This document shows positions 53,636-61,406 of a stretch of DNA of 61,406 bases, one piece after another. The stretch is from Kordia sp. (lineage in GTDB: Bacteria; Bacteroidota; Bacteroidia; Flavobacteriales; Flavobacteriaceae), in contig NVVR01000066.1 in the NCBI GenBank assembly GCA_002733415.1, positions 1 through 61,406 of the forward strand, given 5' to 3'. A program made the translations under genes and the position numbers. The notes beneath the pieces are model-generated. The model was not told the origin of the DNA. It did no database searches and saw only the letters and a list, made by a program, of their open reading frames with translations. Every line of letters begins with the position of its first letter. Position 1 is the first letter of the stretch.

Positions 53636-55822
53636 TTAACTAGCTAGTTCTAATTGATTTTTTACTAAGTTGAAATAGTTTTTCCTATTGGCTACCAGTT
53701 CTTGATGACTTCCTATTTCTACTATTTTTCCTTCTTCTAACACTACTATTTGGTCTGCATTTTTTACTGTACTTAACCTATGCGCAATAACTACTACAGT
53801 TCTATCTTTAAAAAACGTGTCTAGGTTATTCATAATTACTTTTTCATTATTAGCATCTAAAGCAGAAGTAGCTTCATCTAGAAATAAAAAGGCTGGATTT
53901 TTATATACCGCTCTAGCTAATAATAAACGTTGCTTTTGCCCTCCACTTAATCCTACACCCTCTTGTCCTATTTTGGTATTAAAACCTAAAGGCAATTGAT
54001 CTATATATTCTTTAATATTTGCTGTCTGTACAGCATATATTAGTTTTTCCTTGTCAATATGAGTTTCTCCTATTGCTATATTATTAGCAATGGTATCATT
54101 AAAAATAAAACCATCTTGCATTACAACTCCACAGTTGGCTCTCCAAGTTTGCTGTGCTATATTTTTTAGCGCCGTAGTATCTAAGTTAATTTCTCCTGTA
54201 TATTCTTCGTAATATTTTAATAGTAATTTTAATAACGTAGTTTTTCCACTACCACTTGTTCCTACAATAGCGGTGACTTTATTCTGCGGAACAGTCAAAC
54301 TTAATTTATCGATTACATTTTTATCCGAACCTGTATATCTAAAAGAGAGATTTTCTATAATAATATCTCTTTTCTCTGGAAGTGTCTTTATCTTTTCTTG
54401 TTTATTAGTTTCTTCATCATCCATCATGTGGATTTCCGAAAGTCTGTCCAAAGATATTTTGGCATCTTGTAATTCCCTTAAAAAAGAAATTAACTGAACA
54501 ATGGGTGCATTTAATTGTCCTACGATATAAGTTATCGCCATCATCATCCCAAGAGTAATACTACCTTCTATTACTAGTTTTGCTGCGAAAACAGTAATAA
54601 GTATGTTTTTTAATTCGTTAATAAAGTTAGAGCCGATACTTTGAGTTTGTTCTAGGGCTAAACTTTTTATCGATATTTTAAATAAGCGTGCTTGAATATG
54701 TTCCCACTTCCAACGCTTTTGTTTTTCGGCATTGTGCAATTTGATCTCTTGCATACCACTTATAAGTTCTATTACAACACTTTGCTCATTACTAGCTTCA
54801 GAGAAATTTTTATAATCTAACTCCTCACGTCTTTTAAAGAAAAATAATATCCATGTAAAATAGCAAAAACTTCCTACAGCAAATATGCTAAAGATTGTAC
54901 TGCTGTAATGAAATAGTACTGCTCCAAATACCATTAAGTTTACCAAGGAGAACAACACACTTAACGATGACGATGTTAAAATACGTTCGATGCGTTTATG
55001 ATCATTAATTCTTTGTAATAAATCTCCTGTCATTTTTACATCGAAATAGGAGATGGGTAAATTTGTGAGTTTGATAAAAAAATCAGAAACTAAAGAAATG
55101 TTTATTCGAGTACTTAAGTGTAAAATAATCCAGCTGCGAATAAAGTCTACGCTGGTTTTTCCTAAGAATAAAAGTATTTGTGCCGCTAGAATTAAATAGA
55201 TAAAGTTTACATCTTGATTTTTTATTCCAACATCTACAATACTTTTGGTTAAAAAAGGTAGTGCCAATTGCATAGCACTTCCAGCTAATAAACCTAAAGC
55301 TAATTGAACAATTAACTTTTTGTACTTAAATACATAGTTACTTAAAAAAGAGAAATTCAATTTTTTATCTTCTTTAAAATCTCTATCATAAAACCCTGCA
55401 GTAGGTTCTATTAACAAAGCAATCCCTTCTTCTGTTTTTTCTGTTACATTATTGCCTATCCAGAATTTTAAAAAATCATCTTTAGAATAACTAATTAAAC
55501 CATGTCCAGGATCAGATATGTATATAATATTTTTTTTAATTTTATATACCACTACATAGTGGTTGTTATTCCAATGTATAATACACGGAAACACCGCCTT
55601 TTTTAAATGTTCAAATGATACTTTAACCCCTAGGGTTCTAAAACCAATACTCTCAGCAGCATCACTTAAATGAAGTAAACTACTCCCTTCACGAGTAGTC
55701 TCGCTTAAGCTACGGAGTTCCTGTATGGATAAGCTACGCTTAAAATACTTCGCAATTATCTTTATACAAGTAGGACCACAGTCTTTACTCTCGGTTTGTA
55801 TGTAACTAGGGAATTTTTTCAT
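53636..55822 (-). CDS. Peptidase-containing ABC exporter (C39, PCAT type)
   Basis: A 728-residue exporter that cleaves a double-glycine leader and moves the mature peptide out. The N-terminal C39 peptidase is intact: oxyanion Gln9, catalytic Cys15 (SKDCGPTC), His88 (NNNHYVV) and Asp104 (YISDPGHG). It continues with a six-helix ABC membrane domain (about 165-450), and an ATPase with Walker A GTSGSGKTT, signature LSGGQKQR and Walker B FLFLDEATSALD. The gene is between the precursor peptide and the HlyD-type adaptor. All catalytic residues point to a working system. Confidence 0.95.
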   Translation of the reverse strand: MKKFPSYIQTESKDCGPTCIKIIAKYFKRSLSIQELRSLSETTREGSSLLHLSDAAESIGFRTLGVKVSFEHLKKAVFPCIIHWNNNHYVVVYKIKKNIIYISDPGHGLISYSKDDFLKFWIGNNVTEKTEEGIALLIEPTAGFYDRDFKEDKKLNFSFLSNYVFKYKKLIVQLALGLLAGSAMQLALPFLTKSIVDVGIKNQDVNFIYLILAAQILLFLGKTSVDFIRSWIILHLSTRINISLVSDFFIKLTNLPISYFDVKMTGDLLQRINDHKRIERILTSSSLSVLFSLVNLMVFGAVLFHYSSTIFSIFAVGSFCYFTWILFFFKRREELDYKNFSEASNEQSVVIELISGMQEIKLHNAEKQKRWKWEHIQARLFKISIKSLALEQTQSIGSNFINELKNILITVFAAKLVIEGSITLGMMMAITYIVGQLNAPIVQLISFLRELQDAKISLDRLSEIHMMDDEETNKQEKIKTLPEKRDIIIENLSFRYTGSDKNVIDKLSLTVPQNKVTAIVGTSGSGKTTLLKLLLKYYEEYTGEINLDTTALKNIAQQTWRANCGVVMQDGFIFNDTIANNIAIGETHIDKEKLIYAVQTANIKEYIDQLPLGFNTKIGQEGVGLSGGQKQRLLLARAVYKNPAFLFLDEATSALDANNEKVIMNNLDTFFKDRTVVVIAHRLSTVKNADQIVVLEEGKIVEIGSHQELVANRKNYFNLVKNQLELAS

Positions 55823-55883
55823 AATAAATTTTAAATCATAGAGACTATTTTTAGCCTCTATGATTTACTAAACTTAAAACATC

Positions 55884-56078
55884 TTATAAGTCAATCTCTT
55901 GCTGTAATTCACTACAACTCTGAGTAGTACTTAAACACCTTTTAGGAAATGGAGATTCATGAATCCAGCACTGACATCCAACTGAATCATTAAGTATCCA
56001 GTGACCTCCATTAATAGTTTTTTGTTCGTTTTTGTTTAGTGCTTTTGCACCAGCTAAGTTTAAAATGTCCTTTTTCAT
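55884..56078 (-). CDS. Double-glycine leader peptide precursor, four-cysteine bacteriocin-like
   Basis: I place the start at the ATG at 56078, because from there the peptide has a standard leader; an upstream in-frame start would add 23 residues. Length is 64. The leader (residues 1-25) reads KKDILNLAGAKALNKNEQK and ends INGG, fitting the leader motif recognised by C39 peptidases. The 39-residue core has Cys35, Cys37, Cys48 and Cys55, enough for two disulfides or thioether links. No lanthionine or radical-SAM enzyme genes adjoin, whereas a VKOR-type oxidase does. Function may be antimicrobial or signalling. Confidence 0.82.
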   Translation of the reverse strand: MKKDILNLAGAKALNKNEQKTINGGHWILNDSVGCQCWIHESPFPKRCLSTTQSCSELQQEIDL

Positions 56079-56166
56079 GTTATTAAATTTAAAAATTATT
56101 TGATTGATGTTGATTTCTTTTAAGACACTCAACCTTATGTCTGTCATTCCTCGCGAGAGAATATTA

Positions 56167-57756
56167 TTATAACCTTACCAACTCTTGATTAGCAGGTTGT
56201 ATATTTAATTTAGATTCTTCTATTAAATAATCAATAAATAAAGGAAGGTCCTCGATATTGTATTCTTTAGGGAAAAACTGTTTCCCAATAAGTGTGGCTG
56301 GCGTATAACTAATATCATTAAGCTCACACCAATTTAAATGTTGATATAAGGTTTCAATATTAGAATGGACTGGTTTCCCATACATTTTTTGCCAACTAAT
56401 AATATCTTTGTTCGTAAACCACTCTTGTAGGGCCATGAAACAATTTTCTGGACTATTTCTATACAGTAAAATTAATTGTTGTGAAATTTGAGAAGCTTCG
56501 TTTTTTGCCAAATCCGAGTCAACATTGAAAATCAGGTTAAGTTTAATTAAATTACCATGTGTTTTCAATAGTTGTTCATATACTTTAAACGATGTTGAGC
56601 AAAAGCCACACAAAGGATTCGTTACAGCGTTAATTACAAGAGTTGCATTTGGATTCCCAAAAGTAATTTGATGTTGTTTACATAATTCAATATTTCTATT
56701 GATATTTTTTTTGCCCAGTAATTCTGTAAACAAACCTTCATTACGTTTAAATTTTAAAAAGTCTGTTTTAGTTTGTTTTAATAGTAGTGTGTTTGAAAGT
56801 AATCTCTTAGCATTAAACCAAATTAAATAAGTAGTAACATAAATAATTAAGGCAATACTATAGTAAGTTGTGGTAATTTGTATATCCACAAAACTAATAC
56901 CCGTTATAACTCCTTGTCCAATAAGTATTGAAGCAATTCCCAAACATAGTGGACACCATTTTTTTATTTGAAAAGCCTGGAGATAAACGGAATACAAAAC
57001 AACAGGAATACTGACTAATGAAAGTAGCATATAAAAACTAGCTTGAAAACCCGAAATAATTAGTAGTAATAAAGAGCCTACAAAATAAACTATAGAAATA
57101 TCACTTAATGATAATAGATTAAATATTTTGCTCGTTTTTGAGTTGATGACATCAGAACAATTAGTATTTTGTTTAGCAGAATTACATATTTTAGAAGTAG
57201 CTCGGTTGTACACTCCTAAATTTTCTTGAACTATAAAATAGCTTAACCAAATACCTGAACTGGTTAATAACGAAAATAATACTGCAGAAACATTAACGTT
57301 TATAACAGAAGTAGTTAGTGCTATTAATGTTAAAAGTATTAATAATGTTATTGGTGAACTTAACCACGGTAGTGATTCGCTAGCAGATGAAGTATTTTTT
57401 TCTATGGCTATTAATGTACCGTTCCAAGATTTTTTAAATTCTTCAATAGATATTGTTTCCTTAGTTCCATCAATATTAAAAAGCTTTATGGAATTCTTTT
57501 TTTGTTCAACTTGAGCAATACTTGTTTCTAAAACACCTATAAAGAAATTTGGCAACTGAATTAAAGCATCTTTAGGTACATTAGCGGCTACATTTTCAAT
57601 ATTAAAATAATCTAAAGCATCTGTAATGGATTTTACACTAGGATAACTTGGATTACTTAATAATTGTAATTTAAAGTCATCTTGATTTAACGCATACCCT
57701 TCTTTCTTAAGATAACTTTGTAATATTTTTACGAGATGATTTTCCTGTTTATCCAT
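56167..57756 (-). CDS. C39-like / vitamin K epoxide reductase / thioredoxin fusion
   Basis: A 529-residue membrane protein in three parts. Residues 1-120 have the C39-peptidase fold (NPSYPSVKSITDALDYFNI) without the catalytic Cys, so probably a binding domain. Residues about 125-325 form a VKOR-like membrane domain with the loop cysteines CNSAKQNTNC and the redox pair WCPLC. The C-terminal part (from about 355) is a DsbA-like thioredoxin domain with CGFC. VKOR fusions re-oxidise a thioredoxin partner to make disulfides outside the cytoplasm. The likely client is the four-cysteine peptide encoded 89 bp downstream. Confidence 0.88.
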   Translation of the reverse strand: MDKQENHLVKILQSYLKKEGYALNQDDFKLQLLSNPSYPSVKSITDALDYFNIENVAANVPKDALIQLPNFFIGVLETSIAQVEQKKNSIKLFNIDGTKETISIEEFKKSWNGTLIAIEKNTSSASESLPWLSSPITLLILLTLIALTTSVINVNVSAVLFSLLTSSGIWLSYFIVQENLGVYNRATSKICNSAKQNTNCSDVINSKTSKIFNLLSLSDISIVYFVGSLLLLIISGFQASFYMLLSLVSIPVVLYSVYLQAFQIKKWCPLCLGIASILIGQGVITGISFVDIQITTTYYSIALIIYVTTYLIWFNAKRLLSNTLLLKQTKTDFLKFKRNEGLFTELLGKKNINRNIELCKQHQITFGNPNATLVINAVTNPLCGFCSTSFKVYEQLLKTHGNLIKLNLIFNVDSDLAKNEASQISQQLILLYRNSPENCFMALQEWFTNKDIISWQKMYGKPVHSNIETLYQHLNWCELNDISYTPATLIGKQFFPKEYNIEDLPLFIDYLIEESKLNIQPANQELVRL

Positions 57757-57813
57757 ATCAAATAGGCTATTAATTTTGCCTCTTTGACACTTAGTTCAAG
57801 AATGAAAAGATTC

Positions 57814-60465
57814 TTACCCTCTTTTTTTAAATAAAAAATAAAAAATCCCTAACAATAATATTCCTAAGCTGATAATATAGTCCCTCAAGTAAGATCTTTT
57901 CGGTAATTCAATGGCATTATTTTCTCCTAAAAAAACTAAAGAAGCCCAGTAGTAAGGTGAACTTTCAGAAAGAGAACTATTATTCAAATATGATAACTTG
58001 GCATTTCGTAACGCCTTAGACTTTGTTTGTTTCTTTTTTAAATTTTTATAAAAATCGACAATAATATTAGCCGTAGCTTTATCATCTACATTCCAAAGGG
58101 AAGCAATAACACTTTTTGTTCCTGTTTGAAAAAAACCACGCGATAGACTCAACACTCCTTCTCCTTCTGCTAATTTCCCATCATTCGTTTTACAAGCACT
58201 TAGCACCACTAAATCTGCATTATTTTTTGTAAGATATAGTTCCTCTAATGTTATTTTTTTATCGCGAAATGCTATCCAAGGAGAAATTGAATCATTTGCG
58301 TTTGCATGAGTAGCTAAATGCAAAATATTATGCTTTGGAAGCTCACTTAAAAAACTTGATTTTACAGCTTTCATATTTGCAAATAACTCAACAGGAACAA
58401 CTTTCATAATTGCTTCTGCCTCTATAATACTATTAGGTAATTTTTGTAAGGATTTTACTTTAAAACTCATAGGCACAAAAACAGCTATCGTATTAACATT
58501 ACTTTCTTTTTTCGATATAGTATTCAAAAATGAATTAGATAATTGATACTGAATTTCGTTTTGCACAATCAAATAATTTCCTTCATTGTTTATAAAAGCT
58601 TCAAATGGAATTTTTGCTAAATAATTATCCGGAATAATGGTTAATTTACTGTTCCTAATATGCTTCTGAATAGATTTTGGAATAAATAAATTAAATAACT
58701 TATTGGCCACAATTTTATACTCTTCTTTATCTTTCTTATTACTAAACGGTTTAGAAACAAGACTCAAGTATTCTTTTATATATGTTCTTATTATTTCTAA
58801 ATCTTCTATTCGAAATTTTTCGATATTGTCTTTTGAAATAAAAACTCCGTATATGACATCATCAAAAACAGCGTACTCAATTATTGATTCATTTTTCACA
58901 ACATTCAATTGCACCTGATTTAAAGATGTTATGATATCCGAAGTTCGTTTTGCATAAAATGAAGTATACTTTTTAATACTATCATTTAATTTCTCTAATT
59001 CTTTTTTATGATTTAATAAACTAAATTTTAATGAATCTGGATTATTCGAGAAAGTGTTTTTCTTATTAATATAAATTTGCCTTCTTAAAAAGTTTTCTTG
59101 AGCAATTATATTTTTAGGTATACGGTTGCTTTCTTTTAATTGATGATATATAATATCTTCCTGTAAAACAATTGCTTTATTCTTTTCAATAAAATAATGC
59201 AATTTTGCTAAATTATTTGCAGCATAACATGCTTTTATAGACTTTGAATATAAATTTGACGCCTGATCTCTCCAAAACAGCCTAGATTGTTTTTCAGTAC
59301 TACTAATTCTAACTAAATCTAAAACTTTATCTGCCAACATAAATATAGAAATTGCTTTTCTATAACTTTCTTTATTAGCTTTTTCATTATAAGCCTCACT
59401 AATGTAAGTTAACAATTTCAGCATATTTTCTAAATCCTCAGATTTAAATAATTTTTCTTTAGTTCTTTCAATTTCAAATACTGAAAAACTAGATCTGTTT
59501 TTTAACGATTCATTGTAATAAAAAATACTTTTATCAAATTGTTTCTTTCTAAAGTAGCAATAACCTAGGTTACCATAATCAACATATGCAGAGTTAGGAT
59601 TTACCTTCATCCTCAATTTTAATGCTTTATTATGATAAGATATTGCTTTATCAAAATCAGTTGTATTAAACAGATTTCCTTTTAAACTATATACAATTGA
59701 TAATTTAATACTGTCATTTAATTTTAAAGCCAACTCATAAGCTTTATTATAATAATTAAGAGCATTAGGTATATCTAGAGTCAAATCTTGATTATAAACA
59801 TCACCTAATAGAACCAATCTCTTAAATGTATTTTTATTGCTTTGAGGGTAAATTTTTGCTAATGAATCTGCTTTTAGAATGTATACTTTAGCTAGATCTA
59901 AATTCTCAAGTGTTTTAAGTGACATGTAAGAATCAAATGTTTTTAAGTATAACCAAGCTAATCTTTTAAATTCATTATTATTTAAATAGATACTTTCTGA
60001 CATTTTATAATGAGCTATCGCATTATAAAAATCTCCTTTTTCACTACAAACATCTCCAATATAAGACATAGCACCTGCTGCAATGGATGTGTATTTCTTC
60101 AATGCAATAGCTTCATTTAATGTTTCTAAGGACTTCTCATTTTTATTTCTATAATAAAATTGACCAAGAATATACAAACTCTTTTGTATTCTCAAAATAT
60201 CTTTTGGGGATTGCATTTTTACATATTTAACAGCTTTTTCTGCCATTGAAATATGCTCTGTTTTTTTGTTCTTAAAAAGCCATATAGAATATTCTTGAAT
60301 AAAAGAATTCAGAACATCAATATTTAAATCCCTCTCATTTAACTCAATCAGTGAGTCTATTTTTTTAATTTTTGAGTCATTAGAAATCTCTGAAATTATA
60401 ACTTCATCATAATTGCTTTGAGAATAACCTATATAAAATGTAAATATTATGAAGATATAGCGCAT
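57814..60465 (-). CDS. TPR-CHAT caspase-like protein, membrane-anchored
   Basis: An 883-residue protein with a signal peptide (1-15), TPR-type helical repeats (about 60-380), a charged coiled coil (about 450-510), and a CHAT domain (about 600-850). The predicted catalytic dyad is His720 (LATHAN) and Cys758 (LSACKT), followed by GEGVLSLSRGFFQTG and SLWNVDDKAT. A single membrane helix (about 858-878) with a KKRG tail anchors the C-terminus. CHAT proteins are caspase-like proteases. The export signal plus C-terminal anchor put the protease in the periplasm, not the cytoplasm. It lies between the lipoprotein and the VKOR fusion, on the same strand. Confidence 0.85.
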   Translation of the reverse strand: MRYIFIIFTFYIGYSQSNYDEVIISEISNDSKIKKIDSLIELNERDLNIDVLNSFIQEYSIWLFKNKKTEHISMAEKAVKYVKMQSPKDILRIQKSLYILGQFYYRNKNEKSLETLNEAIALKKYTSIAAGAMSYIGDVCSEKGDFYNAIAHYKMSESIYLNNNEFKRLAWLYLKTFDSYMSLKTLENLDLAKVYILKADSLAKIYPQSNKNTFKRLVLLGDVYNQDLTLDIPNALNYYNKAYELALKLNDSIKLSIVYSLKGNLFNTTDFDKAISYHNKALKLRMKVNPNSAYVDYGNLGYCYFRKKQFDKSIFYYNESLKNRSSFSVFEIERTKEKLFKSEDLENMLKLLTYISEAYNEKANKESYRKAISIFMLADKVLDLVRISSTEKQSRLFWRDQASNLYSKSIKACYAANNLAKLHYFIEKNKAIVLQEDIIYHQLKESNRIPKNIIAQENFLRRQIYINKKNTFSNNPDSLKFSLLNHKKELEKLNDSIKKYTSFYAKRTSDIITSLNQVQLNVVKNESIIEYAVFDDVIYGVFISKDNIEKFRIEDLEIIRTYIKEYLSLVSKPFSNKKDKEEYKIVANKLFNLFIPKSIQKHIRNSKLTIIPDNYLAKIPFEAFINNEGNYLIVQNEIQYQLSNSFLNTISKKESNVNTIAVFVPMSFKVKSLQKLPNSIIEAEAIMKVVPVELFANMKAVKSSFLSELPKHNILHLATHANANDSISPWIAFRDKKITLEELYLTKNNADLVVLSACKTNDGKLAEGEGVLSLSRGFFQTGTKSVIASLWNVDDKATANIIVDFYKNLKKKQTKSKALRNAKLSYLNNSSLSESSPYYWASLVFLGENNAIELPKRSYLRDYIISLGILLLGIFYFLFKKRG

Positions 60466-60511
60466 AAAAAAAGGGGCTTAAATGCCCCTAAATTACTATA
60501 AATTATTAATA

Positions 60512-60928
60512 CTATAACATAATATCAAGATCATCATCACCAGATACTTCATTTTGTATTCCCTCAGGAAACCCCCCTATTAAACAACCATTATCATCAA
60601 CAAACCACAATATTTGGTAATTCCATAATTCATCATAATAAGTTCTTTTTGAGGCTGAAGTTATAGTCAAGGATGGGTAGCTCTGAGAATAATGAAATCT
60701 AATTACAGCTTTTTTAAAAGCGGGTAAATTCCTAGCATACTTGATTTTTATTTCGTAATCAATAATAACCTCATCACCAGGAGTATATCCTCCTTCACAC
60801 ACTCCTATTGGAGCTCTATTCAAAAAAGACGAATCATTTTCTTGGTTTACATCTAAATATACTGAATCATCTGTTGAGCAGCTAAAACAAATAGCTACCA
60901 TTAGTAAAATAATTAATTTAATCTTCAT
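60512..60928 (-). CDS. Small lipoprotein (138 residues), hypothetical
   Basis: A signal peptide ends in the lipobox CFSC (Cys17), followed by a short acidic linker and a compact domain from about residue 40 (GVCEGGYTPGDEVIIDYEI, then FHYSQSYPSLTI and YQILWFVDDNGCLIGG). It ends in an acidic tail, GDDDLDIM. I do not recognise a family. The distinct feature is two cysteines (about 44 and 115) apart from the lipobox, which could form one disulfide. It is upstream of the TPR-CHAT gene by 46 bp and probably co-transcribed, so it may be a partner or regulator. Confidence 0.65.
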   Translation of the reverse strand: MKIKLIILLMVAICFSCSTDDSVYLDVNQENDSSFLNRAPIGVCEGGYTPGDEVIIDYEIKIKYARNLPAFKKAVIRFHYSQSYPSLTITSASKRTYYDELWNYQILWFVDDNGCLIGGFPEGIQNEVSGDDDLDIML

Positions 60929-61026
60929 AATAAATTGGGTGTTAATGTTTAAACAAAATGCTTAAATTTACCTTCTGTTCAGGTTCTTTATAAATCTTAC
61001 CACCAAAAATCTATATTATTTTTTAA

Positions 61027-61406
61027 TGACACAATCTAATTCTAATATTTATTTACAAGCACTTCTGAATAGAGACGAGAAACTCATTCTTAAAATATAT
61101 AAAGAGATGCTTCCAAAAGTTACTTCATTTGTGAAAAACAATAAAGGAACACAGGAAGATGCACAAGAAGTATTTCAAAAAGGACTTTATCAATTAACCG
61201 CAAGAGTTAAAGTCCAAAAATTTGAAGCTTATTTATTTACTGCATGTAAAAATTTATGGCGTAGAGAGTTAAATAATCACCAAAAGGAGGTAAGAAATGA
61301 TGGGGGTCTAGTAAGTGAAGATCAAGATAATAGTGAAGCTATACTTGAACAAGAACGATGGGAATTATTTGAAGAAAAAATAGCATCTTTAACAGAGAAC
61401 TGTAGA
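61027..61406 (+). CDS. ECF-type RNA polymerase sigma factor, 3-prime end outside window
   Basis: The first 126 codons of a sigma-70 family factor, running off the end of the window. Region 2 is recognisable: LQALLNRDEKLILKIYKEM, then EDAQEVFQKGLYQLTAR and FEAYLFTACKNLWRREL (DNA melting and -10 contact). The start of region 4 should lie just beyond the edge. It is divergent from the lipoprotein/TPR-CHAT genes, with 98 bp between starts, and is the obvious candidate to control them. No anti-sigma gene is in view. Confidence 0.85.

Noticed and set aside
56167..57756. Second leader peptidase in the export cluster
   Set aside because: The N-terminal domain has the C39 fold pattern but lacks the catalytic Cys of the DCGPTC motif, so it is unlikely to cleave.
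57814..60465. Craspase (type III-E CRISPR-associated TPR-CHAT)
   Set aside because: There is no gRAMP effector or CRISPR array nearby, and the protein has a signal peptide and membrane anchor, unlike the soluble craspase subunit.

Overview
The window is low-GC DNA from the chromosome of a Bacteroidota bacterium, most likely a marine member of the Flavobacteriaceae. The evidence is gene content and style: TAnnTTTG-type promoters, weak Shine-Dalgarno sequences, TPR/LuxR-type regulators, a GH3-like protein, LuxE-like acyl-protein synthetase, the rimP-nusA-infB block, CNNM next to a PpiD-type isomerase, lpxB/surE, and double-glycine peptide export. I saw no tRNA, rRNA or CRISPR array.

Region 1 (1-13.4 kb) is an accessory array. 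Single genes (MFS transporter, GNAT acetyltransferase, cupin, DUF4184 protein, FAD monooxygenase, DUF2975/HTH pair) mostly run in + orientation and alternate with non-coding elements of 75-250 bp. These elements share one architecture. The left end reads RYYAAC-like, then AA(C/T), then an inner box (ACCTAT or TGTATAA type). The right end is the complementary inner box, a 3-6 nt spacer, then GTTRRY-like. This is the layout of integron attC sites, and genes begin 20-40 bp after one site and end close before the next. No integrase is in the window, so I read it as a candidate integrase-less cassette array (CALIN-like). Minus-strand inserts in it are a mercury/metal operon (ArsR, MerTP, GDCCVxC protein), a surface protein with an S74-like C-terminus, and an LLM flavin oxidoreductase. 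Several cassettes are decayed.

Region 2 (13.4-26.9 kb) is a worn island. It holds a frameshifted phytanoyl-CoA dioxygenase, a glycosyltransferase-like remnant, a multiply broken FAD oxidoreductase, an intact methyltransferase, an intact LodA/LodB-like pair (CTQ oxidase and its flavoprotein partner, here with three DUF5648-like C-terminal repeats), two IS110-family remnants on either side of that pair, two lipoprotein genes, a broken IS4-family transposase, and an SDR remnant. Further attC-like elements lie at about 18.0 kb and 26.7 kb. The last one ends inside the stop codon of the DUF2797 gene, where housekeeping sequence begins.

Region 3 (26.9-52.0 kb) is core chromosome: DUF2797, GH3-like, epimerase, tyrS, an exported deformylase-like lipoprotein, LuxE-like, serS, Usp, rimP-nusA-infB (with a terminator-like hairpin in the leader), CNNM/CBS protein, PpiD-like isomerase, NlpC/LysM lipoprotein, lpxB, surE, C-terminal processing protease, and an OppC-type permease.

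Region 4 (52.3-61.4 kb) is a co-oriented minus-strand cluster for a secreted peptide: HlyD-type adaptor, C39-peptidase ABC exporter, a 64-residue double-glycine precursor with four core cysteines, a C39-like/VKOR/thioredoxin fusion that could form its disulfides, a TPR-CHAT (caspase-like) protein with signal peptide and C-terminal membrane segment, and a small lipoprotein. A divergent ECF sigma factor is cut by the window end.
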